Assembly (NCBI GenBank): GCA_050699435.1 | Contig: JBOHGM010000001.1 | Span: forward strand, 127,218-191,217 | Direction: 5' to 3' | Length of the DNA stretch: 64,000 nucleotides | Source of the DNA: GCA-003244245 sp050699435 | GTDB taxonomy: Bacteria > Actinomycetota > Actinomycetes > Mycobacteriales > Pseudonocardiaceae | In this document: positions 48,469-56,765 of the stretch, one piece after another | How positions within the stretch are numbered: the first letter of the stretch is position 1 | Layout: each line of letters begins with the position of its first letter | Notes under the pieces: model-generated | What the model saw: the letters and a program-made list of their open reading frames with translations, nothing else | Told to the model about the DNA's origin: nothing | The model's database searches: none | Made by a program: the position numbers and the translations under genes

Positions 48469-49386
48469 GTGCCCACTAGCAACACATCGGATGCCCAGGC
48501 GGTGGGGTCGAAGGTCGAGGCATTGCTCGCTGAGTTCGCCTCGACCTCCTCCGACCCGGCCACCGCCCGGCGAGCCGAGGAGCTGGTCGGTCTGCTCGTC
48601 GAGTTCTACGGTGCGGGCCTAGCCCGCATCGTGGAGCTGCTCGACGAGCAGGCCGTCGCTCCGCTGCTCAAGGACGGCCTGGTGACGGGTCTGCTGGTGC
48701 TGCACGACCTGCACCCGCAGAGCACGGAGGAGCGCGTCCTCGCCGCCCTGGAACGGGTTCGGCCCTATCTCGGCTCGCACGCAGGCGATGTCGAGTACCT
48801 CGGGTTGGACCCCGACGGGACGGTTCGGCTGCGGCTTGCGGGCAGCTGTGACGGCTGCCCGTCCTCCGCTGTCACCGTGAAGATGGCTATCGAGAAGGGC
48901 ATCGAGGATGTCGCTCCGGAGGTGACCAAGGTCGACGTGGAGGGCGTGGCACCCGACCCATCAGCCGCGAGGCTGGGCACGGCGGCTACGCCGGATGGGC
49001 ACACCCTGCTGCCGCTGACCCAGGTGAGCAAGCAGCCGGAGCCACCGGCTGCGACCTGGGTACAGGTCGAGGGCATTGACGATCTCGGTCAGGGTAAGCT
49101 GACGCCCACGCTGGTTGCCGAGTTCGCCGCGGTGGTGTGCAACGTGGGGGGCAACCTCTACGCCTACGCCGACCACTGCCCGGCCTGCGATTCCGGGCTG
49201 GCCGGCGCTGCGCTGGAGGGGGTCCTGCTGGCCTGCCCCGGCTGCGGGCAGCGTTACGACGTGGTCCGGGCCGGCCGCGGCTTCGGCAGTGGCGAGGAGG
49301 CGGCCGGACGGCACCTCGACCCATTGCCACTGCTCATCGAAAACGGTGGGGTTCGGATTGCCGTCCCCGCGTGGGCGGCGTCATGA
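48469..49386 (+). CDS. hhyE: NifU-like / Rieske-like iron-sulfur protein (HhyE type)
   Basis: Two-domain protein of 305 aa. Residues ~85-160 are a NifU C-terminal domain with Cys127 and Cys130 in SCDGCPSS. Residues ~195-300 are a Rieske-like fold, but the ligand pattern is CPAC (237, 240) - x15 - CPGCG (256, 259), four cysteines in place of the usual CxH...CxxH. In mycobacteria a comparable gene next to hhySL was proposed to relay electrons to the quinone pool. Starts at GTG, 3 bp after hhyL; its end overlaps the next gene by 4 bp. Confidence 0.82.
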   Translation: MPTSNTSDAQAVGSKVEALLAEFASTSSDPATARRAEELVGLLVEFYGAGLARIVELLDEQAVAPLLKDGLVTGLLVLHDLHPQSTEERVLAALERVRPYLGSHAGDVEYLGLDPDGTVRLRLAGSCDGCPSSAVTVKMAIEKGIEDVAPEVTKVDVEGVAPDPSAARLGTAATPDGHTLLPLTQVSKQPEPPAATWVQVEGIDDLGQGKLTPTLVAEFAAVVCNVGGNLYAYADHCPACDSGLAGAALEGVLLACPGCGQRYDVVRAGRGFGSGEEAAGRHLDPLPLLIENGGVRIAVPAWAAS

Positions 49387-50036
49387 GTGCGGGACTGCGG
49401 CGCTTCGTTCCAGGCGCCGCACCCCCACCACCTCCCCCCGCCGAGAAGGTCGAGCGGTGCGAGATGTGCGCGGAACCGATCGGTGAGTGGCACGGCCATG
49501 TGGTCGACCTCGAGGGCCGCGGTCTGATGTGCACCTGCCGCAATTGCGCCCTGCTGTTCACCGCCGAGGGGGCAGCCAAGGGGCGCTTCAAGGGTGTCCC
49601 CGAGCGCTATCGGCACGCCGCCAACGTGCCGCTCGCCGAGATGACCTGGGACTCGATCGGGATTCCGGTGGCGATGGCGTTCTTCTTCACCAACAGTGAG
49701 ATGGGGCGCACCGTGGCCTTCTACCCCAGCCCGGCGGGGGCTACCGAATCCCTGCTTCCGCTGGAAGCCTGGAGCGACCTGCTCGCGGCGATCCCTGGGC
49801 TGGGCGACCTGCAACCCGATGTGGAGGCCTTGCTGGTGCACAAGCAGGACGACGAGTTCGAATTCTTCGCCGTCCCGATCGATGTCTGCTACCAGCTGGT
49901 CGGTCTGGTTCGCATGTACTGGAAGGGCTTCGACGGCGGCGAAGAGGCCTGGAAGGCGATCAACGAGTTCTTCGCCGGCTTGCGGGAGCGCAGCGAGTCA
50001 GTAGCCCTCAGCGATGGGGCGGCCGGCGATGACTGA
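49383..50036 (+). CDS. DUF5947-like conserved hydrogenase-locus protein
   Basis: Protein of 217 aa with an N-terminal cysteine-rich module (CEMCAEPIGEW...LMCTCRNCALLF), which suggests zinc or Fe-S binding, then a mixed alpha/beta domain (WDSIGIPVAMAFFFTNSE; VCYQLVGLVRMYWKGFDGGE). Homologues occur beside group 1h hydrogenases in actinobacteria; no function is established. ATG 49383 overlaps the upstream stop. Confidence 0.75.
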   Translation: MSAGLRRFVPGAAPPPPPPAEKVERCEMCAEPIGEWHGHVVDLEGRGLMCTCRNCALLFTAEGAAKGRFKGVPERYRHAANVPLAEMTWDSIGIPVAMAFFFTNSEMGRTVAFYPSPAGATESLLPLEAWSDLLAAIPGLGDLQPDVEALLVHKQDDEFEFFAVPIDVCYQLVGLVRMYWKGFDGGEEAWKAINEFFAGLRERSESVALSDGAAGDD

Positions 50037-50712
50037 GCTCTCCTTCACCTGCATCGACGTGGCATTCGAGCGCTACGCGGTCGCGCCGACCCTGCTGTTT
50101 CGGCTTCGGATCGACGAAGCCGCTGGGCAGCGGGTCCGCGCCATCGCGCTGCGCTGCCAGTTCAGGATCGAGCCCCAACGCCGCAGCTACAGTGCGGAGG
50201 AGGGCGAGCGGCTCGTCGAGCTGTTCGGTAAGCGTGCACGCTGGGGAGACACCCTCAAGCCCTTCCAGTTCGCCAATACCTCGACCGTCGTGGCCAGCTT
50301 CACCGGGAGTATCGAGCTCGACGTGACCGTGCCGTGCAGCTACGACATGGAGGTAGCTGCAGGCCGCTACTTCCACGCCTTGGAGGACGGTGAGATCCCC
50401 TTCATCCTGCTGTTCAGCGGGACGATTTTCGGGGATGGTGAGAATGGGTTCCGGGTCGAGCAGGTGCCCTGGCACGCCGAGTGCCGGTACCGCGTGCCGG
50501 TCAAAATCTGGCGCGAGATGATGGACACCCACTTTCCCGGCGGTGGATGGCTCCGGTTGCAGCGTGAGACGCTTGATGCGTTGGCCGAGTTCCGGGCCAC
50601 CCGGACGCTGCCCACCTGGGACGACGCCATCCTTGCCTTACTGGAATCCGTCGGCGCGCGGTCGAGCGCCGACCCGGATCGTTCCGTGCCCGCTGGGGAG
50701 GAGGGAGCATGA
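50029..50712 (+). CDS. DUF6084-like conserved hydrogenase-locus protein
   Basis: Soluble, strand-rich protein of 227 aa (FTCIDVAFERYAVAPTLLFR; GSIELDVTVPCSYDMEVAAG; PFILLFSGTIF). No catalytic motif recognised. The start ATG 50029 overlaps the preceding gene by 8 bp and its stop overlaps the next ATG. Conserved with hydrogenase structural genes in actinobacteria, so probably an assembly or scaffold component. Confidence 0.72.
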   Translation: MTELSFTCIDVAFERYAVAPTLLFRLRIDEAAGQRVRAIALRCQFRIEPQRRSYSAEEGERLVELFGKRARWGDTLKPFQFANTSTVVASFTGSIELDVTVPCSYDMEVAAGRYFHALEDGEIPFILLFSGTIFGDGENGFRVEQVPWHAECRYRVPVKIWREMMDTHFPGGGWLRLQRETLDALAEFRATRTLPTWDDAILALLESVGARSSADPDRSVPAGEEGA

Positions 50713-52046
50713 CTGCGAGCCCGATGGACATCGCACAAGGGGTGGCCGACGCCGTCCTCTATGAGGGTTACCTGCTGTACCCGTACCGTGCATCGGCTCG
50801 CAAGAACCAGAATCGCTGGCAGTGGGGGGTACTCGTGCCCCCGGCCTATGCCGCCGCCGGGCACGGTGAGTACGCCGCCTCGCGCACGGAGTGTCTGTTG
50901 GAGCCGGGTACGGACCCGGTACTGCACCTGCGGCTGCGATTCCTGCAATTGCAGCACCGCAGTGGCGGGGAAGGACCGGTGCCCGAGTTCGACGAGGCGG
51001 TGGAGCGCGAAGTCGATGCGGTGGTGCCGGTCTCCGAGTTGCTGGCGGCCGAGCAGGTCGTCCCCGTGGCTGTTCCCGGTGGTAGCGAGACCGAGGAAGG
51101 TGTCACGCGGCAGCGCTGGGGGCTACAGGGTGAGCTTCGGCTGTCCGCCCGGCAGCTGGAGGGGCCGTACGGCGTGCTGCAACTCACCATCGATGTGGTC
51201 AACCTCGCGCAGTGGAACGACCAAGATGCCGACCGGCAGGTAGCCCTGCGGCATTCACTGATCGCGGCGCATACGGTGATTGCGGTCACCGACGGAGAGT
51301 TCATCTCGCTGATTGACCCGCCGGAGTGGGCCAAGCCGGCCGCGCAAGGATGCCACAACGAACGCATCTGGCCGGTGATGGTGGGCGAAGCGGGCCGCCG
51401 AGACGTGATCCTGTCCTCTCCGATCATCCTTTACGACTATCCGACCATCGCGCCGGAGAGCCCTGGCGAGCTGTTCGACGGCCTCGAGATCGACGAAATC
51501 CTCACGTTGCGCACGATGACGCTTACCGATGAGGAGAAGGCCGAGGCACGCGCTACCGACGAGAAGGCCCGCAAACTGATGGACCGGGTCGACTCGATGC
51601 CCCCCGAGATGCTGGACAAGCTGCACGGCGCGATCCGCTATCTCGGGGAGAGTCCCTCGCGCTCCTCCCGGGAGCCAGACCCGATCGAGACGATCACGAC
51701 TCCCGGCACCCCCTGGTGGGATCCCGGCGCGGATGCCTCGGTCGACCCGGATACCGACAGTGTGATCATCGCCGGAGTCCCGGTGGCCAAGGGCAGCCGA
51801 GTGCTGCTGACCCCCGGGCTGCGCCGCACGGACGCGCAGGACATGTTCCTGGAGGGGCGAACCGCCACCGTCGCCGCGGTGTTGCTCGACGTCGACGGGG
51901 ACACCCACGTCGCGGTCACCCTCGACGACGACCCTGGCGCCGATATCGCCATCGCGCACGGCCGGTTCCGCTACTTCGCTCCGGAGGAGCTCGTACCCCT
52001 GGGAAATGACCCCCAGGCGAATGGGCTACAGGGGAACGAGCCATGA
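50709..52046 (+). CDS. Conserved hydrogenase-locus protein, 445 aa
   Basis: Large protein of unknown function. The N-terminal two thirds are alpha/beta with a conserved opening (VADAVLYEGYLLYPYRASA) and a segment WPVMVGEAGRRDVILSSPII. The last ~75 residues form a small beta domain (GSRVLLTPGLRRTDAQDMFL; VAVTLDDDPGAD; RFRYFAPEELVPL). I see no Tat signal, membrane helix or metal motif. Overlaps both neighbours by 4 bp, which places it firmly in the operon. Confidence 0.75.
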   Translation: MTASPMDIAQGVADAVLYEGYLLYPYRASARKNQNRWQWGVLVPPAYAAAGHGEYAASRTECLLEPGTDPVLHLRLRFLQLQHRSGGEGPVPEFDEAVEREVDAVVPVSELLAAEQVVPVAVPGGSETEEGVTRQRWGLQGELRLSARQLEGPYGVLQLTIDVVNLAQWNDQDADRQVALRHSLIAAHTVIAVTDGEFISLIDPPEWAKPAAQGCHNERIWPVMVGEAGRRDVILSSPIILYDYPTIAPESPGELFDGLEIDEILTLRTMTLTDEEKAEARATDEKARKLMDRVDSMPPEMLDKLHGAIRYLGESPSRSSREPDPIETITTPGTPWWDPGADASVDPDTDSVIIAGVPVAKGSRVLLTPGLRRTDAQDMFLEGRTATVAAVLLDVDGDTHVAVTLDDDPGADIAIAHGRFRYFAPEELVPLGNDPQANGLQGNEP

Positions 52047-52615
52047 GAACCGTGGTAGCCGGTATCGGCAACATCTTCCTCGGCGACGACGCGTTCGGCG
52101 TCGAACTCGCCCGGCGGCTCGGCTCTGAGCAGCTCCCGGAGGGCGTCACCGTCGCTGACTACGGGATCCGCGGGATGCACCTGGCGTATGACCTGCTCGA
52201 GATCGCTCCGGACACCACGATCCTGCTCGACGCCTTGTCCCGTGGCGACGAGCCGGGCACGGTCTACGTGCTTGAGATCGGGTCCGAGCACGTGGCGGAC
52301 ATCGAGCCTGCTGCCGTCGATGCGCACGGGATGGCTCCCGACGCGGTGCTTGGGCTGCTGGACAACCTCGGCGGCAGCGCAGGTCGGACCCTGCTGGTCG
52401 GTTGCGAGCCGGCCAGCACCGAGGAACGTATCGGGCTCTCCCCGACCGTTACCGCAGCCGTGGAGAAGGCGGTCGGGGTAGTGCTGGATCTGCTCACCAA
52501 TCAGGAAGGAAGTGGGACGGATGAAGGGTCTCGTCGGTCGGCTGATGTTCTGGGGGTCGGTGATCGGCCTAGCGGTCACAGCGGTCCAGGTGTCCAAGGA
52601 TGTGGCTCGTTATAA
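52043..52615 (+). CDS. Hydrogenase maturation endopeptidase
   Basis: HyaD/HupD-family protease, a group that clips the C-terminus of the large subunit after nickel insertion. Family residues: GIGNIFLGDDAFGVE (Ni-sensing Glu/Asp loop), LLDALSRGDEPGTVYVLE and DAHGMAPDAVLGLL (His). Core homology ends near residue 155; the remaining ~35 residues (GSGTDEGSRRSADVLG...) are atypical and overlap the 37-aa gene in another frame. Start ATG overlaps the upstream stop. Confidence 0.9.
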   Translation: MRTVVAGIGNIFLGDDAFGVELARRLGSEQLPEGVTVADYGIRGMHLAYDLLEIAPDTTILLDALSRGDEPGTVYVLEIGSEHVADIEPAAVDAHGMAPDAVLGLLDNLGGSAGRTLLVGCEPASTEERIGLSPTVTAAVEKAVGVVLDLLTNQEGSGTDEGSRRSADVLGVGDRPSGHSGPGVQGCGSL

Positions 52616-52634
52616 GCAGATCAGCGAGCTGTGA
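52521..52634 (+). CDS. 37-aa single-pass membrane microprotein
   Basis: Starts at ATG 52521 with GGAAGGAAG upstream and reads through a hydrophobic helix (LMFWGSVIGLAVTAVQV) to a charged tail VARYKQISEL. The layout resembles the DUF6893-like small proteins found in actinobacterial hydrogenase loci. It overlaps the last 95 bp of the protease gene in a different frame. It might anchor or guide the complex to the membrane; function unproven. Confidence 0.6.
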   Translation: MKGLVGRLMFWGSVIGLAVTAVQVSKDVARYKQISEL

Positions 52635-52661
52635 TTCCCAACCCACCACGGAGGTAAGTCC

Positions 52662-52943
52662 ATGTGCCTCGGCATCCCGGGCGAGGTCATCGAGATCCTG
52701 TCCGATCAACCCGATCTGGCCAGGGTCGATGTCAGCGGGGTAAAGCGCGCGATCAACATTGGTCTGTTGACCGATGATCCCCCTGTTCCCGGCGACTGGA
52801 TTCTCATCCACGTCGGCTTCGCCCTTTCCAAGATCGACGAGCAGGAGGCCAAGGCGGCGATGGACTTCCTCATAGGCATCGGTCAGGCCTACGAGGACGA
52901 GATCGCTGCCCTGCTCGAGTCACAAATCGACGAAAGGCGGTGA
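52662..52943 (+). CDS. hypC: Hydrogenase assembly chaperone HypC
   Basis: Chaperone of 93 aa beginning MCLGIPGEV, the canonical N-terminus with Cys2 that, with HypD, carries the Fe(CN)2CO unit to the large subunit. C-terminal ~20 residues are acidic and helical. Strong ribosome site GGAGG before ATG 52662. Overlaps hypD (GTGA). Confidence 0.95.
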   Translation: MCLGIPGEVIEILSDQPDLARVDVSGVKRAINIGLLTDDPPVPGDWILIHVGFALSKIDEQEAKAAMDFLIGIGQAYEDEIAALLESQIDERR

Positions 52944-54091
52944 GCGGTATGCGGTTCGTCGACGAGTACCGGGATGCCGAGAAGGCCCGTGCGCTGTCCG
53001 CGAAGATCGCGTCGTTGTGCGAACCGGGGCGGCACTACAAGTTCATGGAGGTCTGCGGCGGGCACACGCACACCATCTACAAGCACGGGCTGGAGGACTA
53101 CCTCCCGGAGTCGATCAGTCTGGTGCATGGGCCTGGGTGCCCGGTGTGCGTGATCCCGATGGGCCGAGTGGACGACGCGATTGCGCTGGCCGAGGAGCCG
53201 GATGTGATCATGACGTCCTTCGGCGACATGATGAGGGTGCCCGGCGGACGCGGGTCGTTCTTCGACTCCTCGGCCGCCGGCGCCGACATCCGGATGGTCT
53301 ACTCCCCGCTCGATGCATTGAAGATCGCTCGGCAGAACCCGGACAAGCGCGTGGTGTTCATGGCGATCGGGTTCGAGACGACCGCGCCATCCACCGCAAT
53401 GACCGTGCTGCGGGCGGCAGCCGAGGGCATCGACAACTTCTCGGTCTTCTGTAACCACGTGACGATCATCCCGGCGATCAAGGCCATCCTGGACTCGCCG
53501 GACCTGCGGCTGGACGGCTTCATCGGCCCAGGCCACGTCTCCACCGTCATCGGCTGCCGGCCTTATGAGTTCATCGCATCGGAGTACGGGAAGCCGCTCG
53601 TCACGGCGGGGTTTGAGCCGCTGGACATCCTCCAGTCGGTCTACATGCTGCTGGTGCAGTTGGCTGAAGGCCGCTCCGAGGTGGAGAACCAGTACTCGCG
53701 GGTGGTGCCGTGGGATGGCAATACGGTGGCCCTGCGAGCAGTCGGCGAGGTCATGGAGTTGCGTCCCTACTTCGAGTGGCGCGGGCTCGGGTTCATCTCG
53801 CACTCCGCGTTGCGAATGAAGCCCTCCTACGCCGCCTTCGACGCCGAGCAGCACTTCGATCTGCCCGGGGTCCGGGTCGCCGATCCGAAGGCATGCCAAT
53901 GCGGTGAGGTGCTCAAGGGCGTGCTCAAGCCATGGGAGTGCAAGGTGTTCGGCACCGCGTGCACGCCGGAGACCCCGATCGGCACCTGCATGGTGTCCTC
54001 CGAGGGAGCCTGCGCGGCGTACTACAACTTCGGACGGTTCAGTCGCGAGCGGGTCCGCGAGGCCAGCCAGATAGGGGCGAGCAACGCATGA
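52940..54091 (+). CDS. hypD: Hydrogenase maturation protein HypD
   Basis: Fe-S scaffold of 383 aa on which Fe(CN)2CO is built. Conserved motifs: FMEVCGGHTHTIYKHGL, HGPGCPVCVIP, IGFETTAPSTAM, GPGHVSTVIG, and the 4Fe-4S cysteines in CQCGEVLKG, CKVFGTACTPETPIGTCMVS and GACAAYY. Start GTG 52940 overlaps hypC; ATG 52949 is an alternative. Confidence 0.96.
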   Translation: MSGMRFVDEYRDAEKARALSAKIASLCEPGRHYKFMEVCGGHTHTIYKHGLEDYLPESISLVHGPGCPVCVIPMGRVDDAIALAEEPDVIMTSFGDMMRVPGGRGSFFDSSAAGADIRMVYSPLDALKIARQNPDKRVVFMAIGFETTAPSTAMTVLRAAAEGIDNFSVFCNHVTIIPAIKAILDSPDLRLDGFIGPGHVSTVIGCRPYEFIASEYGKPLVTAGFEPLDILQSVYMLLVQLAEGRSEVENQYSRVVPWDGNTVALRAVGEVMELRPYFEWRGLGFISHSALRMKPSYAAFDAEQHFDLPGVRVADPKACQCGEVLKGVLKPWECKVFGTACTPETPIGTCMVSSEGACAAYYNFGRFSRERVREASQIGASNA

Positions 54092-55272
54092 CTCACCCGG
54101 ACACCACCCGGCAGCACCGGGCGGCCTGGGCCGAGGAAGCCGTCGCGGAGCACGACACCGGGCACCCCGGGATGCATGCCGCGCCCGGGACCGAGCACAC
54201 CGGTCGGGAGCAGCTGGTGCTGGAACGCATCGAGCGAGCTCGACGGGCGCGGCCCCGGGTGCGCGAGAAGCTCATCACCCTCGCGCACGGCGCCGGCGGT
54301 AAGGCCAGTCAGTCGCTCATCGAGGCGATCTTCTTGGACGCTTTCCGCAACCCCCTGCTGGAGCCTCTCGAAGATGCTGCGGTGCTGACCGCCGGTGATG
54401 TGCGGCTGGCCTTCACGACGGACTCCTACGTGGTATCACCGCTGTTCTTCCCCGGCGGGGACATCGGAGACCTCGCCGTCAACGGCACGGTCAACGACCT
54501 GGCTGTCTCCGGTGCGAGGCCGGCCCATCTGTCGGCCGGGTTCATCCTGGAAGAAGGCTTTCCGGTCGACGACCTGCGCCGCATCGTGACGTCGATGGCG
54601 GCCGCCGCCGAGGCAGCCGGAGTATCGATCGTCACGGGTGACACCAAGGTTGTGCAGCGCGGCAAGGCGGATGGCTGCTACATCACCACGGCAGGAGTCG
54701 GATTGCTCACCGACAACCTGACGCTAGGCGTGGCCACCGTGCGTCCCGGCGATGCGGTGATCGTCTCCGGCCCGGTCGGTGACCACGGCATGACGGTGAT
54801 GCTGGCGCGCGGCGAGTTGGATATCGACGCCGATATGGTCTCCGACACCGCGCCGGTGCACGGTATGGTGCGCGGATTGCTCGATGCGGTGGGCCCGGAC
54901 GTCCGGGCCATGCGCGACGCAACCCGCGGCGGGGTCGCGACGATCCTCAATGAGATGGCGACGGCGGCAGGTGTGGCCGTGGTGGTCGAGGAAGAGGCGG
55001 TCCCGGTGCGCCCCGATGTCCGTGGGGCCTGCGAGCTGCTGGGCATCGACCCGCTCTACGTCGCGTGCGAGGGCCGGATCGTGACTGTGGTCGACCCCAG
55101 CGCGGCCGAAGCTGCAGTGGCCGCGCTGCAAGCGCATCCGCTCGGCGCCGGGGCAACGGTGGTCGGCCGCATTGCCGATGATCCACCAGGGTTGGTTCTG
55201 CTCAAGACCGGATTCGGCGGCACCCGGATCATTGACCTGCTGGTCGGTGACCCGTTGCCGCGGATCTGTTGA
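54088..55272 (+). CDS. hypE: Hydrogenase maturation protein HypE
   Basis: Protein of 394 aa that dehydrates its C-terminal thiocarbamate to give the cyanide ligands. It ends PRIC, the required C-terminal Cys. AIRS-like core: LAHGAGGKASQSLI, FTTDSYVVSPLFFPGGDIG, RDATRGGVATILNEMA. The N-terminal ~45 residues before the core are an unusual polar extension (HDTGHPGMHAAPG). ATG 54088 overlaps the hypD stop. Confidence 0.95.
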   Translation: MTHPDTTRQHRAAWAEEAVAEHDTGHPGMHAAPGTEHTGREQLVLERIERARRARPRVREKLITLAHGAGGKASQSLIEAIFLDAFRNPLLEPLEDAAVLTAGDVRLAFTTDSYVVSPLFFPGGDIGDLAVNGTVNDLAVSGARPAHLSAGFILEEGFPVDDLRRIVTSMAAAAEAAGVSIVTGDTKVVQRGKADGCYITTAGVGLLTDNLTLGVATVRPGDAVIVSGPVGDHGMTVMLARGELDIDADMVSDTAPVHGMVRGLLDAVGPDVRAMRDATRGGVATILNEMATAAGVAVVVEEEAVPVRPDVRGACELLGIDPLYVACEGRIVTVVDPSAAEAAVAALQAHPLGAGATVVGRIADDPPGLVLLKTGFGGTRIIDLLVGDPLPRIC

Positions 55273-55293
55273 GCACGCTGGAGGGGAGGTGCC

Positions 55294-55599
55294 CTGACTC
55301 AGGACGAGTTGCTCGCTGAGATCGAGGCTGATTGGCCCGAGCCTGGTGAGTTGGTCTACATCGAACGCCGGGGCGACAGTTACACGGTGAGTCGCACCGG
55401 CTTCGGTGGGGTCGTTGCCGGGCCGGATCCTGACACCCCGCTGCCTGATGCCTGGATCTATTACACCGGGTGGCAAGCGCACCACCGGGACGACCTGTCG
55501 GCGTTTTTCACCGACCTGCTCGCCGAGATGGAAGCGGCTGCCGGGGGTCACGATCGCTGTCGCTGGTCTGTGGACGACCCCTGGCCGCACACGCACTAG
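55294..55599 (+). CDS. Conserved small protein after hypE, about 101 aa
   Basis: Not assigned to a family. The sequence has a helix (DELLAEIEADWP), a beta hairpin (ELVYIERRGDSYTVSRTGFG) and aromatic-rich WIYYTGWQAHHRDDL. GAGGGGAGG at 55281-55289 points to a start at CTG 55294 (unusual); TTG 55309 is the nearest standard start. It lies between hypE and the PD-(D/E)XK gene and is presumably part of the operon. Confidence 0.6.
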   Translation: MTQDELLAEIEADWPEPGELVYIERRGDSYTVSRTGFGGVVAGPDPDTPLPDAWIYYTGWQAHHRDDLSAFFTDLLAEMEAAAGGHDRCRWSVDDPWPHTH

Positions 55600-55624
55600 T
55601 CCGAAGTGAAGTAGTCGAGGTGCG

Positions 55625-56722
55625 ATGTCGTACCGGATCCGAGCGTCCGACCGGACGGCATTCAAGCGCTGCCGCCGGGCGTGGAACCTGGGCTCACGTA
55701 ACCGGCAGAACTGGGAACCGAATCCCCAGCCGGGCTCGGTCGACCTGGAGCGGGCGGTGCGTGATGCGCTGGCCGTGTACTACTTCCCCGGGATGTGGGA
55801 GTGGAACAGGGCGATCGTGCAGCCGTTGGTGCACCGGGCCCTGGATAAATCAGTGCACGGACAGTTGGACCGCGGCGAGGTCGACGACCAGGCCGGGAGG
55901 GAGGCGTTGGAGCGGGGCCATGCACTGCTCGATGCGTACGTCGCGTGGGCACCCACGGTCGACCATTTCACCCCGCTGCGGATCGACACCGACTTCGAGG
56001 TCGACATTCCCGATCCCGCGAAGCCGGGGTTCGGCCTGCTGACCCCGGACGGGGAACCGATCCGGTACAGCGACCGCGTGGACCTGCTCGCCATCGACGA
56101 GAACGATGCCTATTGGGCGATCCAGCATCGGCTGGTCGTGGACGGCTGGGCCGACGATGATGCCTTGCAGTTGGACGAGCGGACGATTGCGTGGTGCTGG
56201 GCATGGCCGCTGTTCTACCTCGGGATGAGGGTGGCGGGCACCGTCTACAACGAGATCCGGGCCGACTCCGCCGAGCTGGGCATGACCTTGCCTTCCCAGG
56301 TGCCCGGGCCTTCCCAGGTGGCCGAGCATCGGGAGATTCGGCACCGGAAGATGTACGCCCGAAGCGTCGCGGTCCCGCGTGAGCGGGTGCGCGCGGAGGG
56401 CACCGACGGGTTCCGCCGGACCCACATCCTCCGCGGGGAGGCCGAGCTGGCCAGCGCGGGTGCACATCTGGCCGCCGAGGCTAGCGCGGCTACCAGCGCT
56501 GACCTGCAGATCTACCCCACCCCGGCGCCGGAGATTTGTGCGCAGTGCGCGTACCGTTCGCCATGCTTGGTGCTCAACGAGGGTCGTGACCCTGGTGACG
56601 AGCTCGCCCGGTCCTACCGGCACCGTCCGCCGGAGGCCATCCTGGAGGAAGGCCGGCTCGGCGGTGTGTCCTGGTCGATGAACCGCGGCGCGGCGCCGCC
56701 TCGCTGGCCCCGCCGTTCATGA
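55625..56722 (+). CDS. Cas4/AddB-like PD-(D/E)XK fold protein with Fe-S cysteines and probably lost nuclease site
   Basis: Protein of 365 aa. The start RASDRTAFKRCRRAWNLG and the C-terminal CAQCAYRSPC give Cys16, Cys305, Cys308 and Cys314, the C...CxxCx5C arrangement of Fe-S RecB-family nucleases. In the core, YSDRVDLLAID keeps the metal-binding Asp153, but the following strand reads AIQHRL (167-169 Gln-His-Arg) where ExK is expected. Catalysis therefore looks lost. It sits at the end of the hydrogenase operon, 25 bp after the preceding gene, so it may have become an Fe-S or scaffolding factor. No CRISPR or recombination genes are nearby. Confidence 0.72.
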   Translation: MSYRIRASDRTAFKRCRRAWNLGSRNRQNWEPNPQPGSVDLERAVRDALAVYYFPGMWEWNRAIVQPLVHRALDKSVHGQLDRGEVDDQAGREALERGHALLDAYVAWAPTVDHFTPLRIDTDFEVDIPDPAKPGFGLLTPDGEPIRYSDRVDLLAIDENDAYWAIQHRLVVDGWADDDALQLDERTIAWCWAWPLFYLGMRVAGTVYNEIRADSAELGMTLPSQVPGPSQVAEHREIRHRKMYARSVAVPRERVRAEGTDGFRRTHILRGEAELASAGAHLAAEASAATSADLQIYPTPAPEICAQCAYRSPCLVLNEGRDPGDELARSYRHRPPEAILEEGRLGGVSWSMNRGAAPPRWPRRS

Positions 56723-56765
56723 CGCCGAGCACTTCTCGATTCTCGATACGAGGCTAGGACCGTGG

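Noticed and set aside
55625..56722. Functional Cas4 of a CRISPR system
   Set aside because: No array or cas genes in the window, ExK is missing and the context is a hydrogenase operon.
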